Source: Lycium barbarum
Taxonomy: Eukaryota; Streptophyta; Magnoliopsida; Solanales; Solanaceae
NCBI RefSeq assembly: GCF_019175385.1
Contig: NC_083348.1
Coordinates: 3,115,001-3,179,000 of the forward strand
DNA: 64,000 bases
Direction: 5' to 3'
A model generated the notes under the pieces. It searched no databases and had not been told where the DNA came from. It saw only the letters and a list, made by a program, of their open reading frames with translations. Every line of letters starts with the position of its first letter. The first letter of the stretch is position 1. Shown here in pieces: positions 43,225-54,740 of the stretch. The translations under genes and the position numbers were made by a program.

Positions 43225-43336
43225 TTTAGCAGAAGGGTCTATTGGAAACGACTTCTCTATATAAGGTCTGCGTACACTCTATCCTCCCAGACCCTAATTG
43301 TGAGATTACACTAGGTATGTTGTTGTTGTGGTTAGA
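43225..43336 (+). mobile_element. 5'-truncated SINE, TS-like, with TTG tail
   Basis: 'agaagggtctattggaaacg', 'aaggtctgcgtacactctat' and 'ccctaattgtgagattacac' followed by a TTG repeat tail (43319-43335) match the 3' half of the solanaceous TS-type SINE. The tRNA-related 5' part with promoter boxes is missing. It lies in polygalacturonase intron 1 on the opposite strand. Confidence 0.75.
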
Positions 43337-44079
43337 CTCTGTTATACATGTAGTAATGACTTAAACAATTGACCTAATATGAATGATTTCGTAGCTGGAA
43401 AAATGTTTACAAGAAAGACGAAATTAACTTTTGTGGTTTGTACTCCCTTGTTCCATGTAGTAAAAATAAATATTTCTATGCTTGTCCATTTTAGCAAACC
43501 AAGAGACATTTATTATTTTCTTTCAATATTAATTTTATCATTAAGTAAATCCATAAAGTATTATTAATCAAAACAATATTTCAAAATCATAATTAATGAA
43601 GGTAACTTAGTAAAACAAACCCCTAATAAATATTCTCTGCCGTCCATTTTTACTTGTCATGGTTACTATAACTAATTAGTCCAAACATCTGTAATTTAGA
43701 AAATCAATATAGAATTTATCAGTATTTTAACCTTGTTCTAATAAATGTGGGGAGAGACTAATATAGTAAAAGAAAGAGTAGTATTAAACTGAGATCAAAG
43801 AATAAATAAGAATAATTAAGTTAATGTTTTCTTAATTGATGTACAAAAGATAATCAACTAAAATGGACCGAAAAGAGTAATTTCTCATGGAGTGTCAAGT
43901 CAACCCGAGACAACTAAAAAGGAACAAAATGAGTTTGTGTGTGAATTTAATACGTAGATCTTTTAGGTGTTTTATTCGTAACAATTGGATAATAATTCGC
44001 ATACGTCTAGAGTTTGTGTGTATGAAGAAGATAATAATTAATTAAAGACGCATTAAAAAGTAAAATTGTTGGTTCTCAC

Positions 44080-44211
44080 CTTACTATTATCCGTCACTCC
44101 ATCTGCTATAGCACCATAGGAAAGGACATTGAAGACCCTGTCCTCAGCATGAGTGCACACAAGAACAAGACCTAATATAAAGGCTATTTCAAAACAAGAT
44201 TCTGAAGTCAT
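44080..44211 (-). pseudogene. Polygalacturonase exon 1 with signal peptide
   Basis: ATG 44211-44209 gives a 22-residue secretion signal ending in 'VCTHA', then 'EDRVFNVLSYGAIADGVTDN', the N-terminal start of the mature GH28 enzyme. The donor is AAG followed by GTGAGAACC. It is intact. Confidence 0.9.
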
Positions 44212-44247
44212 TTTATTTTCTTTCCTTTTTTTCTTTCTTCACTTGTG

Positions 44248-44255
44248 TTTATATA
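44248..44255 (-). promoter_or_regulatory. TATA box of the polygalacturonase gene
   Basis: TATATAAA on the minus strand, about 37 bp before the ATG, which implies a very short 5' leader. CA- and CT-rich sequence lies around it. It is a plausible remnant of the original promoter. Confidence 0.6.
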
Positions 44256-45403
44256 CAACTTCCTTTTCTCTCACTCTTTTCAAATGATCTTCCCTTCAAT
44301 AATTTATTTCCTTTTCGCTTTTAGAAGAATATTATAAGAACTTTTGGATTCAGTTACCTCCAAGAGATTTCTTTAGATTTAAAGAATTAATAAGAAAGGA
44401 AAGTGAATCAATATACTGAATGAAATATCATGGTAAGTTCATTAAACTGCCAACTAGACTTATTAGATCCATTAAGTTTTACCTTTATTTAGAGGCTGAT
44501 AATATACTGGAAATCAATGTCGTCGCGAATGAGGTATTTTCCACTCTGTAACTCAAACTTACATTTTACTCACATCTTTTGTGACTATGCGTGTTCTCTT
44601 GATCAGCCAGTTAGGTGATCTCAGAATACACTACTGATACATGGTGTAAAATATGGCAGCCGATCAATTCGTCAAGCATGGTTTCACTTCAGAGTTCCTG
44701 TGCGGTCAAATCCAATATAAAAAATAAAAAATAAATTAAGTAGAAGAAATTGTAATACTAAAACCGATTATTTGTGTTACGACACAAATTCATGACGGTT
44801 GTGGGCGGATTGCAATATGAAATAGTAAAATCGAAAATATGTTTGACGATCCAAATTCACGATAGTTGTGGGCGGATTGCAATATGCAATAGTTAAACCG
44901 ATTATTTAAGTTGTGATAGATACATAAAGAGCTATTACCCAATAGACGAATTTGATACTTCTTGGTTATCACAGTTCATAATGAAAATAATACCATAAGA
45001 ATGTATAAATATCTTCAAATTATTGTATCTAGCGTTAGAAGAAAACATGCCCAAATCTTCAATCACTAAGTAAAGGAGCATCTAATGAATTCTACAAACA
45101 ACTCTGAAACATAGTTCAAAAGCAAAAATGAAGCAATCCATAAGGAAAACTAAGTTACCACCACAAATAGATGTGGTTGGCACACCTCATCTAAAAATTT
45201 AAGATTGTCGTGAATAAGATGAAATGTGAATACTAACTCTACTAGAAGATGAATTTGCACAAATCACCAAATGATATATAGTGAGTTAATGCCCAATAAG
45301 CTCATTGATCCCCTATTATATGTCGTGGAGCAAGTCTCGAAAATTCAATGCATGCTATGATCAGGATACAATACTCATAACAATGCATGTATACTTGAAA
45401 GGG
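44256..45403. other. Unassigned DNA upstream of the polygalacturonase pseudogene
   Basis: No gene seen. A tandem duplication of about 79 bp ('gttgtgggcggattgcaatatg' units) lies at about 44760-44915. The rest up to the Mutator-like element is AT-rich. Confidence 0.5.
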
Positions 45404-45413
45404 AATAAATATA

Positions 45414-46752
45414 GGGAAAAGACATAGATTCGCCCTTAAATTATACCCCAAAAGTCATTTTCACACTTGAACTTCAGTGGTGATCTATTACACACCTAAC
45501 TATTTAAAAAGTGATTTTTTTTATCCCTGAGAGCTGATGTGGCATAAAAAATAAAATAATTTTAAAATGAGCGCGTTTTATTAAAATTAATTTATTTTTC
45601 CTTTTTTTTTAATACCAAATTCATATTTTTTAATCCCACCCTCCATCCCATGCCCGCCCCCGCCCCCGCCCCCACGCAGATCCCATTTCTTCTTCAATTT
45701 TCTGCCACTGCTCCCCCCTTCTCCTCCTCCTCCCCCTCCCCTATCTTCACGCCCCCTACCCCTTTCCTCCATTTTTTCATCACATTGTTCAATTTCTTCA
45801 CTGCAACTTTTCAACTAATTCTTGATAAACCCAACTTGGAAAATTGCTTCCCATGGCGGAACCGAAGGAACATCTCTCATATGCCATATCTGCTATGCAC
45901 CGTTTTATTACTGCTATTAGTATATCATAAGAGCAATTAGTTGTTACTTTCTAATTTCATTATCAAAAAAAAAAACACAATCTAATGGAATTTGCAGAGA
46001 TTTAGTAGTAACCTAGGTTTCATGGCTACAAAATTTCAAGTTTTAATGGCTCCAAAATCTGAACATTTTCTTGTAGTATTTTGATTATTCTTTTTTTCAA
46101 GAAAGGAAGAGAATAAACAAAAATACTTCTGGGTTTGTTCAATTCTGGTGAAATGGAGAAAAAGAAGACGAAGCATTTGGGGGTGGCGTTGGAGGAGAAG
46201 AGGGCGTGGTGGTGGTGGTGGAATGGGGGTGGAGGAAATGAAGATGAAGAAGAAGGGGCGGGAGGGCTGTGCAAATGGAGAAGAAGGGTTTTGGGCGTGG
46301 ACTTTTCTATGAAAAGCATCATCTTTTCCACTCATTTCAATTTTCTTCCATAAAATTCCTCTCTCAAAGTTTCAAGGGAGAGGTCTAGAGATGCTTCCAT
46401 GGGAGATGAAGTGAAGAAACACGGGGAAGGCACAGCAGGCAACTTGTTGTTGAAGAAGACACAATGAAAAGGGAAAAAGTTTTTTAAAAAGTGGGACCCA
46501 CAAATAAATAAGTAAGGGAAAAAAGCAAAATTGTGAAAGAATAAATAAAAAAAAATTATGAAAGAACAAATAGCGTGTCGTTGACGTGTCGCGCGCGTGT
46601 GGAACACCTCCACACATGAGACTGGTTAAATGTCTGTAGGGGTAAATAATATTACTTTTTTATATGTTAGGTGTGTAATAGGCCGTCTGCATAGTTTGAG
46701 TGTGAACTCGACACTTTGGGTATAGTTTAAGTGTCATTTGATGTATTTTGTC
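45414..46752. mobile_element. Non-autonomous Mutator-like element with long TIRs
   Basis: The ends form inverted repeats of about 87 bp (45414-45500 and 46666-46752), with shared blocks such as 'gttaggtgtgtaatag' and 'gggtataattt'-type sequence. A 9-10-bp duplication AATAAATAT(A) stands at 45404-45412 and 46753-46761, the target-site size of MULEs. The interior has no transposase. It holds C-rich proline-coding sequence (45640-45780) and G/A-rich sequence (46130-46280) that could be captured gene pieces, as in Pack-MULEs, or low-complexity DNA. Confidence 0.8.
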
Positions 46753-46762
46753 AATAAATATA

Positions 46763-48479
46763 CATGTCACAATCTACTATTACGATACATATGTAGAGGC
46801 ATCTATGATTTACATCAATTTGTCCATGTAGTCTTACCTTACCTGAATTGAACTATGTATGGTAGATCATGCATACTCAACACTTCCTTCATATCTTGCG
46901 CAACCAATTGTGCATTGAATCAGGGCATCAACAAAGTTAGCAACTGGAGTATGCATATAGCAGTATACCGTCTACGATCAGTATGATGCTAGAACCATCT
47001 CATCTCAACAATCAAACGCACATAAACAAGTAGTGCAATAAAACAATATCAGTTGTAGATACGAAGTCATGTTACGATCTTCAAACACGTATAACAACAC
47101 ACATATCATAATATGCTTCTTAATCAGTGCAAACTATTATATCATGCTCAATTGATCAAAATGAATAAAGAACATGCTTTGTAAATTCAATTATAGAAGA
47201 AAAGTACTTCTATATGTCACACCACCAAAAAAATCAACCAACTAAAAGGATATTTTATCGATAGAGGGGGTTTCAATTGAAAAATGACAAAATTTGATTT
47301 TTCAAAAGTTTTAGTTGGAATTGCAATCTAACTTTGAGAATGGTGTTAGAGACCTTTATTCAAAAACTTGATTTTTGGAATGTAGATTCCCTTTGAGAAT
47401 TTTCCTTCTCTTTATGGATAATCAATTCATTTTTAAATATATTTGGGAGACTTTACCCAAAAAATGAGTAAAAAATGAATAAAAAGATCGAAACATGGAA
47501 TAGATCTGATACCTAATTGACTCCTTACTGGTAAGCGATCGAAAATCCAATTGACTAGGGTAGGGAAGGTGATAGACACCCTCCAAGTCTTGTGTCAGCA
47601 CACACTTTCTTAGATTGACTTGAAAGGATTATTAAAGAAGAAATTTTATTAAAACCAAACACATCCAAAGCAAACACAGATAAAGAAAGTTTAGAGAGTG
47701 TCCAAAATATTACACCCCCGAAATATAAAAAAGGAACTAAAAATTTTAAACCTATTCTAACTTATTTTATGCTATCCATGAAATTGTAGGTCTTGTTCAG
47801 GAACCACCCTCGCTTCTTATAAAGTACCTCAGGCATTTCATAAAATTGAATACCTTGAATCGGGATATTTTCTTTAAATGAGTACATTCTTTTAAAAGCA
47901 AGTAAATCAATAATCAATCAAAACGGACTTAAGCTTTGCTTACTAATCCAAAGTGAGATTCTAACATTTTCCTATGACTTGTTAAAGGTGTAAGTATACT
48001 CCTAACATCCAAAATAGATGAAATAAAAATAACAAAACATTTCAAGCCTAAATCCCTTATCATTTTAAACATTAAACCCCATGGCCCATTTTGTATCATC
48101 CATAATATATTCATACTAAAAAAATGAGCATAAAAATATATAGAGAAAAGGTAAATGACAAAATAAAAATATATAAGAGCGAATCAAACTATATACTGAC
48201 CTATTTAACAATTTATCTAAATCATGGAAAATCTCTAAGAATGTGAGCTTTTGGGCCCTAATAGATGACAAGCACAAAATGTAGTATTAAAATTAAGCTC
48301 GTGTTGCATTAAAGATAGCATGGAAAAGTGTCAATCCCACAGGCACTGAAATAATTATCAGTTAATTTGTTCTCAGTAGTTAAAACATAAAAGTGATCTA
48401 AGATCCATAAAACCGTTCTAACGCCCTAAAACAAATATTCAAAGTGATCTAAAGTTTTGAAAGAAGATGAAAGTGATTT
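46763..48479. other. Unassigned DNA between the MULE and the chromovirus
   Basis: No gene, LTR or TIR was recognised. A patch near 47500-47600 resembles the end of Tat/Ogre LTRs ('gggaaggtgatagacaccct') but could not be bounded. It ends at the presumed target GATTT (48475-48479). Confidence 0.45.
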
Positions 48480-51113
48480 TGTAACGATCCGTTCGGTCGT
48501 TATAGTCCTTCCGGGATTTTCTCCCTTTCCCGAGCATTGATTAACTCACTTTTGACCTGAGGGGACCGTTGATATGCTTCCCAAGGTGTCTAGATCGGAT
48601 TCGGGCAACTTTTTGTGAGATATGGGCTTTGAGTGAAAAAGGGTAGACCCAAAGTTGACTTTTAGGTAAACGAATTATTTTCAAAAATCAGTCGATTCCG
48701 AGAGGTGTGGATGGTCGTTTATGACTTGTGTGTATATCTGGTTCGGTTCCCAATGCACTCGGATGCATTATTGGGACTTGGGTTGGAAAATAGGAATGAG
48801 GTATCGGGGGTTGACTCGGTCAACGAGACCTCCGTTTGAAATTTCGAGGCCACGAGCTCGTTCGTAGCGTATTTTTATGTGGGTCTGTGTGTGTGGTTGG
48901 TGAGCAGATGGCCTCAGGAATGGTTCGGGATTTCGTTTGGGACTTAGAAAAATCTAGTCATTTCTGGTACCTGGTGCCCGCATTGGCGGCACCAGTGCCA
49001 TCCCAACGGCACCGCTATGGCAGCATGTTGGCCGCTGGGGCGGCCATGTCTATCTTAGCCTAGACCACTGAGGCAGCCTGGGGGCGCTGTTGCGGCGCTG
49101 CTGCTGCGGCCCCGTTACCGTCGTGGCGGTAACGGGCCTGTTATTTCATTAAGTGTGTTTTAAATAAGCCTTTAGTCTATCATTTATTGCCATTTCGAAA
49201 TAAGAGCTTTGGGGAATGTTCTTGGAGATATTTGGAGAAAATTCTTGGAGGTAAATCTTGTTAATCCCTTGACTAATCCCTTAATCCTAATCATCATAGA
49301 ATCCCCTTTCCTTTAATAATCCCTCAGTAATGGAAGATGGAAGTGGGTTTTGATGAGCCTTTCTCTAGGCTTATTAATGATGAAATTGATGGGGTTTATG
49401 CTAGATTTTGATGAATCTAAGTTTATTAATCATATATCTTCCATATTTAGCGTTGAATTCTTGAATCAAATAGTTAGGGTTTATACCCAAGTTTTGCTTG
49501 AAATCAGATATTAGGCCTATCCTTGAGTTAAATCAGTAATTAGTGGTTGGATTATGATCACCTAGTGCTTAATTTGATATTTTGCTTCCGAATTTTCCAT
49601 TTTTCCATTGTGGGCCCCGTTTCCCCAATTTCTAGAGTTAGATTGACCTATATTGAATAGTAGCAATATTAGTATCATTTTTCATGGTTTCTAATCTAGA
49701 TTTCGAATATGCCTAGACTACTTTGTTTCTGAGGCTTAGCGGAAAGGCAAGGCAAAGAAGTGAGTTGTTGGTGTTTGCGATTCGGTCATCCAGGTAGGTT
49801 ATGTCTTACCCTTGGTGAGACTTCGTATAGGGAAGCATATATTTAGATTATTTTGTCGGAGACATCATGTGAACCTTCGAGTATGAAGTTAGGTTAGATA
49901 TTGCCTTAGGTTGGGCCCTATTATGTGTTGGGGCTATCCACCCCGTTGTGTTGTGATTTGATTGTTCTATTGTGTTGGCTTGATGCCATGAGTTGTTGAT
50001 AGATATTGGGTTCTATTTTATCATCTTGATGACGATGTTGTTGGCGTACTCACTATTGGTACTCGTGATTCAGATATATTATTGGCATACCCATTGTTGG
50101 TACTTGTGATATTGAGCATGATTATTGATGTTGATACATGCATTACACGCACTCTCATTTTCATGATACATTGTTGAGATACTGATGATACTTGATGAAA
50201 CTCTTTGATGAGCTGAGCTGGATTTTACTTGAGTGATGTGAGATGGCCGATATTCGATCCCAGAGTGGTGCCAGTGAGAACCCCCCGTGGGCAAAGATTC
50301 GGGGTTCCGTCTGTCTGTTGGGCAAAGATCCGTGATGGGTGGCACTTAAACTTCGCGAATCACACTGAGTTGTGCTACTGAGATGTGGATATTTTCGCCC
50401 GGAGTACATGTGCACACAGCATTTGCATGGCATTGCATTGCATTCATACACTATTGCATTGCATTGCATTATGGCTTGATTTTGAGATGTTTGGTGTTTT
50501 ACTTGTGATGTTAGAATCGGACTTGATACGTTCCGACTTGGCACATTTGGGATTAGAGGCTTTATTTAGGCAATGACATATACTTGGATTCGATTACATT
50601 TGATTTATACTTGTTGGTTTGTCTATTTATCTTCTTTATTATCTGAATTGTGTTAGCTATGCTTAGTCGGCCGATGATGCCTACCAGTGTTGTTGTTTAT
50701 ACTGACCTGCACTTGCTGCATTCCTTTATGAATGCAGAGTATCAGGTTGGGTCCGCTTCCGTTACACGTGGCTGATAGTCGCTTCAACATTATCTTCGAG
50801 TTTCCAGGGTGAGCATGGTCGTTCGCTGCCTTGAAGACTTCTCTATCTTTATGTCCTATTCTATTCAGAGACATAGACACTTTATGTATTATTATTCCAA
50901 ACTTGTACTATTTTCCTTTTAGATGCTCTTGTATTAATCAGACTAGACCCTAGGGGTATTATTATTATTTCGCACTATTCGGAGACTTATGTATTTATTC
51001 TATTCTGTTGCTTAATTTAATTATTTATGTCTTAATTATAGTTGGTTAAAGGGTTCGCTTACCGAGGTGGGAGAGGTAAGTGCCCGCACGACTTATGCCA
51101 AAATGGGTCGTGA
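48480..51113 (+). repeat. Chromovirus 5' LTR (about 2.6 kb)
   Basis: It begins TGTAACGATCCGTTCGG and ends GGGTCGTGACA. It contains a GC-rich part (48980-49140) with a perfect 10-bp hairpin (49111-49136) and a GCATT-repeat patch (50425-50470). It shares most of its length with 56251-57911. Confidence 0.88.
49111..49136. repeat. Perfect inverted repeat CCCGTTACCG / CGGTAACGGG
   Basis: Arms of 10 bp with a 6-bp loop inside the LTR. The 3' LTR copy (about 56548-56575) keeps the left arm but has lost the last bases of the right arm. Confidence 0.9.
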
Positions 51114-51118
51114 CAAAG

Positions 51119-51130
51119 TTGGTATCAGAG
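51119..51130 (+). other. Chromovirus primer-binding site
   Basis: TGGTATCAGAGC follows the LTR end 'gtgaca' after five bases; it is complementary to initiator tRNA-Met. Confidence 0.9.
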
Positions 51131-51329
51131 CCCTAGGTTACCAGGTCTATAATACAAAAGTGTATCTAGTAGAGTCTCGTGGATCGGTACGATGAGCTCC
51201 GTACTTATCTGCGAGAGGCTATAGGACATTTAGGAAATCTCACCTTATTTCATTCTTTCGTGCTATTTTATTCTAATTGGTATCTGGAAAGATCAAATTG
51301 GTATCTGACTCTTATCTCTTCTCTCATAG

Positions 51330-52940
51330 ATGGTGAGGACTCGAGCTACTACGGCCCGAGGTCAGGTTCCAGAGCCCGCAGCAACGGCTGGCACCTGAGG
51401 GCGACTGACAACCAGAGGGCGCGGCAGAGCGAGAGGCTATGGGGCTACCCCAGCTAGGGGCAGGGCTCCAGTGGTAGGGCAGCGGTGAGAGAGGTCTCCG
51501 TCTCCCGAGCACAAGTATCAGCCGGATAGAGGCCAAGCCGCAGAGGATGGTGTGGCCCCATTACGGACACAGCCTGAGGTTACTTCTGATTAGGCCATGC
51601 ATGACACTATGGCTAGAGTCTTACTTCATCTTGATGCCCAGCAAGCGGCAGCCGGTGCTACTACTCCCGGCGGGGGTTCACAGACCAGAGTTGGGGCGCA
51701 GATCCCTAAGCAAGGACCTACGCGGGTAGCACATCCCGCTGCAGCTATGGCTCCTCGCATTGATGTGATACCCGCTCCTGGTGATGACATTAGGCCCACG
51801 GAGGGCACTGTTACGACTGCTTCTGATCATGATCTTTTTGGGAGATTCAGAAAGTTAGAGCCGCTGAGGTTTACTGGTACTTCGTCTGAGGATGCTTATG
51901 AGTTTATTCTTGATATGCACGAGTTGCTGCACTGGATGGGGATCGTGGAGACCCACGGAGTATTATGTGTCCTACTAGTTTCGCCGCAATACGAAGACGT
52001 AGTAGAGGCATTTTGTGGCATGCAGACCTGAGGGTTCACCTCCCTTGACTTGGACTCAATTTTATCGGGCCTTCCTTGAGAAGTATGTGCCCCGGTCTTT
52101 GAGAGAGGCGGGTAGGGAGGATTTTTTACATCATGAGCAGAGGGGCATGTCCTTGGAGTCCTATGTGACCCGCTTTCTATATTTGGCCAGCTATTCTACT
52201 CCTTTGATCCTTACTGAGGCCGATAGGATCAGGCATTTTATTGGGGGACTAATAGGCTCTCTATAGATTTCTTGTCTTCAGATGGAGTCTATGGAAGTTT
52301 CCTTCCAGTCCATTATCAAAGCATGCTTCTATGGTTGAGGGGGTTAAGGCCCATGCTTTTGGTGGTAATGACAAGAGACAACGTCAGACTGGCAGTTTTG
52401 GGGGTTCTGGTTCGAGGGGCGTTAGTTAGATTTTGAGGCCGCATCATCCATATACCGTTCGTCCTGTGCATTCAGCGTTACAGGCTTCCCCTAGTGAGTC
52501 ACCTAGGCAAAAAACTCCTGAGAGTTCGTTCTCCAGACCAATGGACAGGGCTGCTTCATTCGGGTCTTCAGCTTCTGTGTATCAGCATTCGTCTCTTATT
52601 ACTTGTTATTTTTGTGGAGAGGTCGGGCATGATGCTAGGAGATGTCCCCGACCCAGGCAGGATTATCAGCCGCCAAAGACTCCGACATCATCTGGTTGTC
52701 GAGGTGGGGCTTCTCAGAGGGGCGACGCTCTATCAGGTCGCGATGCTTTTCATGGTTCTAGAGGTGGTTCCCAGCCAGCTAGAGGTGGTTCTCAGAGTAC
52801 GAGAGGGGGATCTCAGGGCGGGCGTAGTGGAGCCCATTGTTACTCATTTTCGGGTAGGCCCGAGGCAGAGGCCTTAGATGCCGTGATTTCAGGTACTATT
52901 TATGTCAGTCATAGAGCACCATCTGTGTTATTTGATCATG
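51330..52940 (+). pseudogene. Chromovirus gag
   Basis: ATG 51330 opens 'MVRTRATTARGQVPEPAATA' then breaks. The capsid part 'FGRFRKLEPLRFTGTSSEDA' and 'YEFILDMHELLHWMGI' is at 51830-51960, continuing across frames to 'FYRAFLEKYVPRSLREAGRE' and 'YVTRFLYLASYS'. A CX2CX4HX4C knuckle 'CYFCGEVGHDARRC' lies near 52607-52648. Gly/Ser-rich repeats (about 52740-52830) follow. Stops and frameshifts are frequent. Confidence 0.85.
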
Positions 52941-53440
52941 GATTCACCTATTCGTATGTATCTGCATTTCATGCCGTTGGTTAGGATTTTCCTTGTGATA
53001 GCATAGATATACCTATTCATGTGTCTACTGCGGTCGGAGATTCTGTGATTTTTGATCGAGTCTACCGGTCTTGTTTGGTTACTTTTATGGGGTATGACAC
53101 TTGGGTAGATTTGATGATTCTCGATATGGTAGAATTTGATGTTATATTGGGTATGTCCTGGCTTTCTCCTTATCACGCGATCCTGGACTGTCATGCCAAG
53201 ACAGTCACCTTAGCCATACCGGGCATCCCTAGGCTCGAGTGGAGGGGTACTCCTAGTCCCGCTCCGAAGAACATCATTTCTTTTCTTTGGGCGAAGAAGT
53301 TAGTAAGTAAGAGGTGTTTAGGCTATTTGGCTAATGTTCGTGATACGACTGTTGCATCTCCACCCCTTGAGTCTATTCCTATTGTGAGCGAGTTCGCGGA
53401 GGTATTCCCATCGAATTTGTCGGGTGCCACCCGATTGTGA
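52860..53440 (+). pseudogene. Chromovirus aspartic protease
   Basis: The active-site region reads 'VLFDHGFTYSYVSAFHAVG', where D-S-G-S is expected, so the catalytic triad is altered. 'VDLMILDMVEFDVILGMSWL' is the typical second half. Stop at 52983-52985. The acidic linker '[13 protein letters not shown]' marks the border with RT at 53400. Confidence 0.8.
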
Positions 53441-54419
53441 CATTGATTTCTGTATTGACTTGAATCCGGGCACTCGTCGTTTTTCTATTCCACCATATCG
53501 GATAGCACCTGCTGAGTTGAGAGAGCTTAAGGAGCAGTTACAGGATTTATTGAGCAAGTGGTTCATTAGACTGAGTGTCTCCCCTTGGGGTGCTCTTGTG
53601 TTATTTGTGAAGAAGAAAAATGGGACTATGAGGATGTGTATTGATTATCGCCAGCTAAAAAAAGTCACTATTTGAAACAAGTACCCTATGCCTCGTATTG
53701 ATGATCTATTTAACCAGCTTCAGGGTGCTTCAATGCTTTCGAAGATTGATTTGCGTTTCGGCTATCACCACTCGAAGATCAGGGCGGAGGATATTCCGAA
53801 GATAATATTTCGGACGAGATATAGCCACTATGAGTTTCTAGTGATGTCTTTTGGGCTTATCAATGCCCCGACTGCATTTATGACCTTGATGAATGGCATC
53901 TTTAGGCCATTCCTTGATTCCTTCATGATTGTATTTATTGATGATATCTTGGTGTATTCCAAGAGTAGGGAAGAGTATGAGAGCCATCTTCGTTCTGTTC
54001 TTGGGTTGTTGAAGAAACATAGCCTGTTTGCTAAGTTTTCTAAGTGTGAATTCTGGTTAGAGTCTGTAGCATTCTTGGTCCATGTTGTGTCTAAGGATGG
54101 GATTATGGTGGATCCACAGAAGATTGAGGCTATGAGGGGTTGGGCGAGGCCCACTACTGTTACTGAGATTCGTAGTTTTGTGGATTTCGCCAGCTATTAT
54201 CGTTGCTTTATGAAGGTTTTTGCTGCTATTGCTTCATCTTTTACCAGATTGACTCAGAAGGATGTTTCCTTCCAGTGGACAGATGATTGTGAGGAGAGCT
54301 TTCAAAAGCTCAAGCTTCTTTTGACTACAGCCCCAATCTTAGCATTGTCCGTGGTGGGTAAGGATTTCGCTATCTATTGTGATGCCTCCCATATGGGTTT
54401 GGGTGTTGTGTTGGTGTAG
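53424..54419 (+). pseudogene. Chromovirus reverse transcriptase
   Basis: '[20 protein letters not shown]', '[15 protein letters not shown]', stop at 53673-53675, then '[20 protein letters not shown]', '[20 protein letters not shown]', catalytic FIDD in '[16 protein letters not shown]', and '[20 protein letters not shown]' as the RNase H approach. A stop at 54417-54419 ('VVLV' then TAG) stands where Gln is expected. The gypsy RT fold is clear. Confidence 0.9.
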
Positions 54420-54740
54420 GAGGGCAGAGTGATAGCTTATGCTTCCCGTCAGTTGAAGGTTCATGAGAAGAATTACCCTACCCATGATTTGGAGTTGTTG
54501 GTCGTGGTCTTCTCTTTGAAGATTTGGAGGCATTATTTGTACGGTGTTTATTGTGAGGTTTTCACTGATCACCGTAGTCTTCAGCATATGTTTACCTAGA
54601 AAGATCTTAATTCCAGGCAGTGCCGATGGATAGAGCTCCTGAAGGACTATGACATCTCTATTCTTTATCATCCCGGAAAGGCCAATATGGTGGCTGATGC
54701 CTTGAGCCGCAAGGCAGTGAGTATGGGAGTTTAGCTCGAT
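54420..54740 (+). pseudogene. Chromovirus RNase H
   Basis: The frame continues: '[20 protein letters not shown]', '[20 protein letters not shown]', '[12 protein letters not shown]', TAG, 'KDLNSRQCRWIELLKDYDIS' and 'YHPGKANMVADALSRKAVSM', the normal gypsy RNase H end. Stops at 54597-54599 and 54733-54735. Confidence 0.85.

Larger units (their letters stand above)
26947..44211 (-). pseudogene. Polygalacturonase (GH28, exo-PG-like) pseudogene split by retrotransposons
   Basis: Exons on the minus strand: 44211-44080 (signal peptide 'MTSESCFEIAFILGLVLVCT'), 43097-42804, about 42166-41928 continued at 33184-32935, and 27189-26947. Joined in order they would code about 386 residues, the usual length for this family. 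GH28 motifs seen: 'GGGTLDG', 'ITDGIHIGTGDDC' (NTDG has Ile for Asn), 'GPGHGIS' and 'NGVRIKTW'. Intact proteins hydrolyse pectin in the cell wall, often in pollen. Damage: a Copia in exon 3 (33185-41922, with a solo LTR inside it), a Copia in the last intron (27442-32804), an in-frame TAG at 27085-27087 and a doubtful exon 3 acceptor. The gene is dead; the date order of the hits is not known apart from the nesting. Confidence 0.88.

Noticed and set aside
45650..45940. Proline-rich ORF as a gene
   Set aside because: Short C-rich low-complexity frame inside a MULE; kept only as possible captured sequence.
47500..47700. Possible Tat/Ogre LTR end
   Set aside because: Only short resemblance; no TG...CA ends, partner or target duplication found.
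48836..49063. 75-codon ORF near the GC-rich block
   Set aside because: Part of the chromovirus LTR; the same region is lost from the other LTR.
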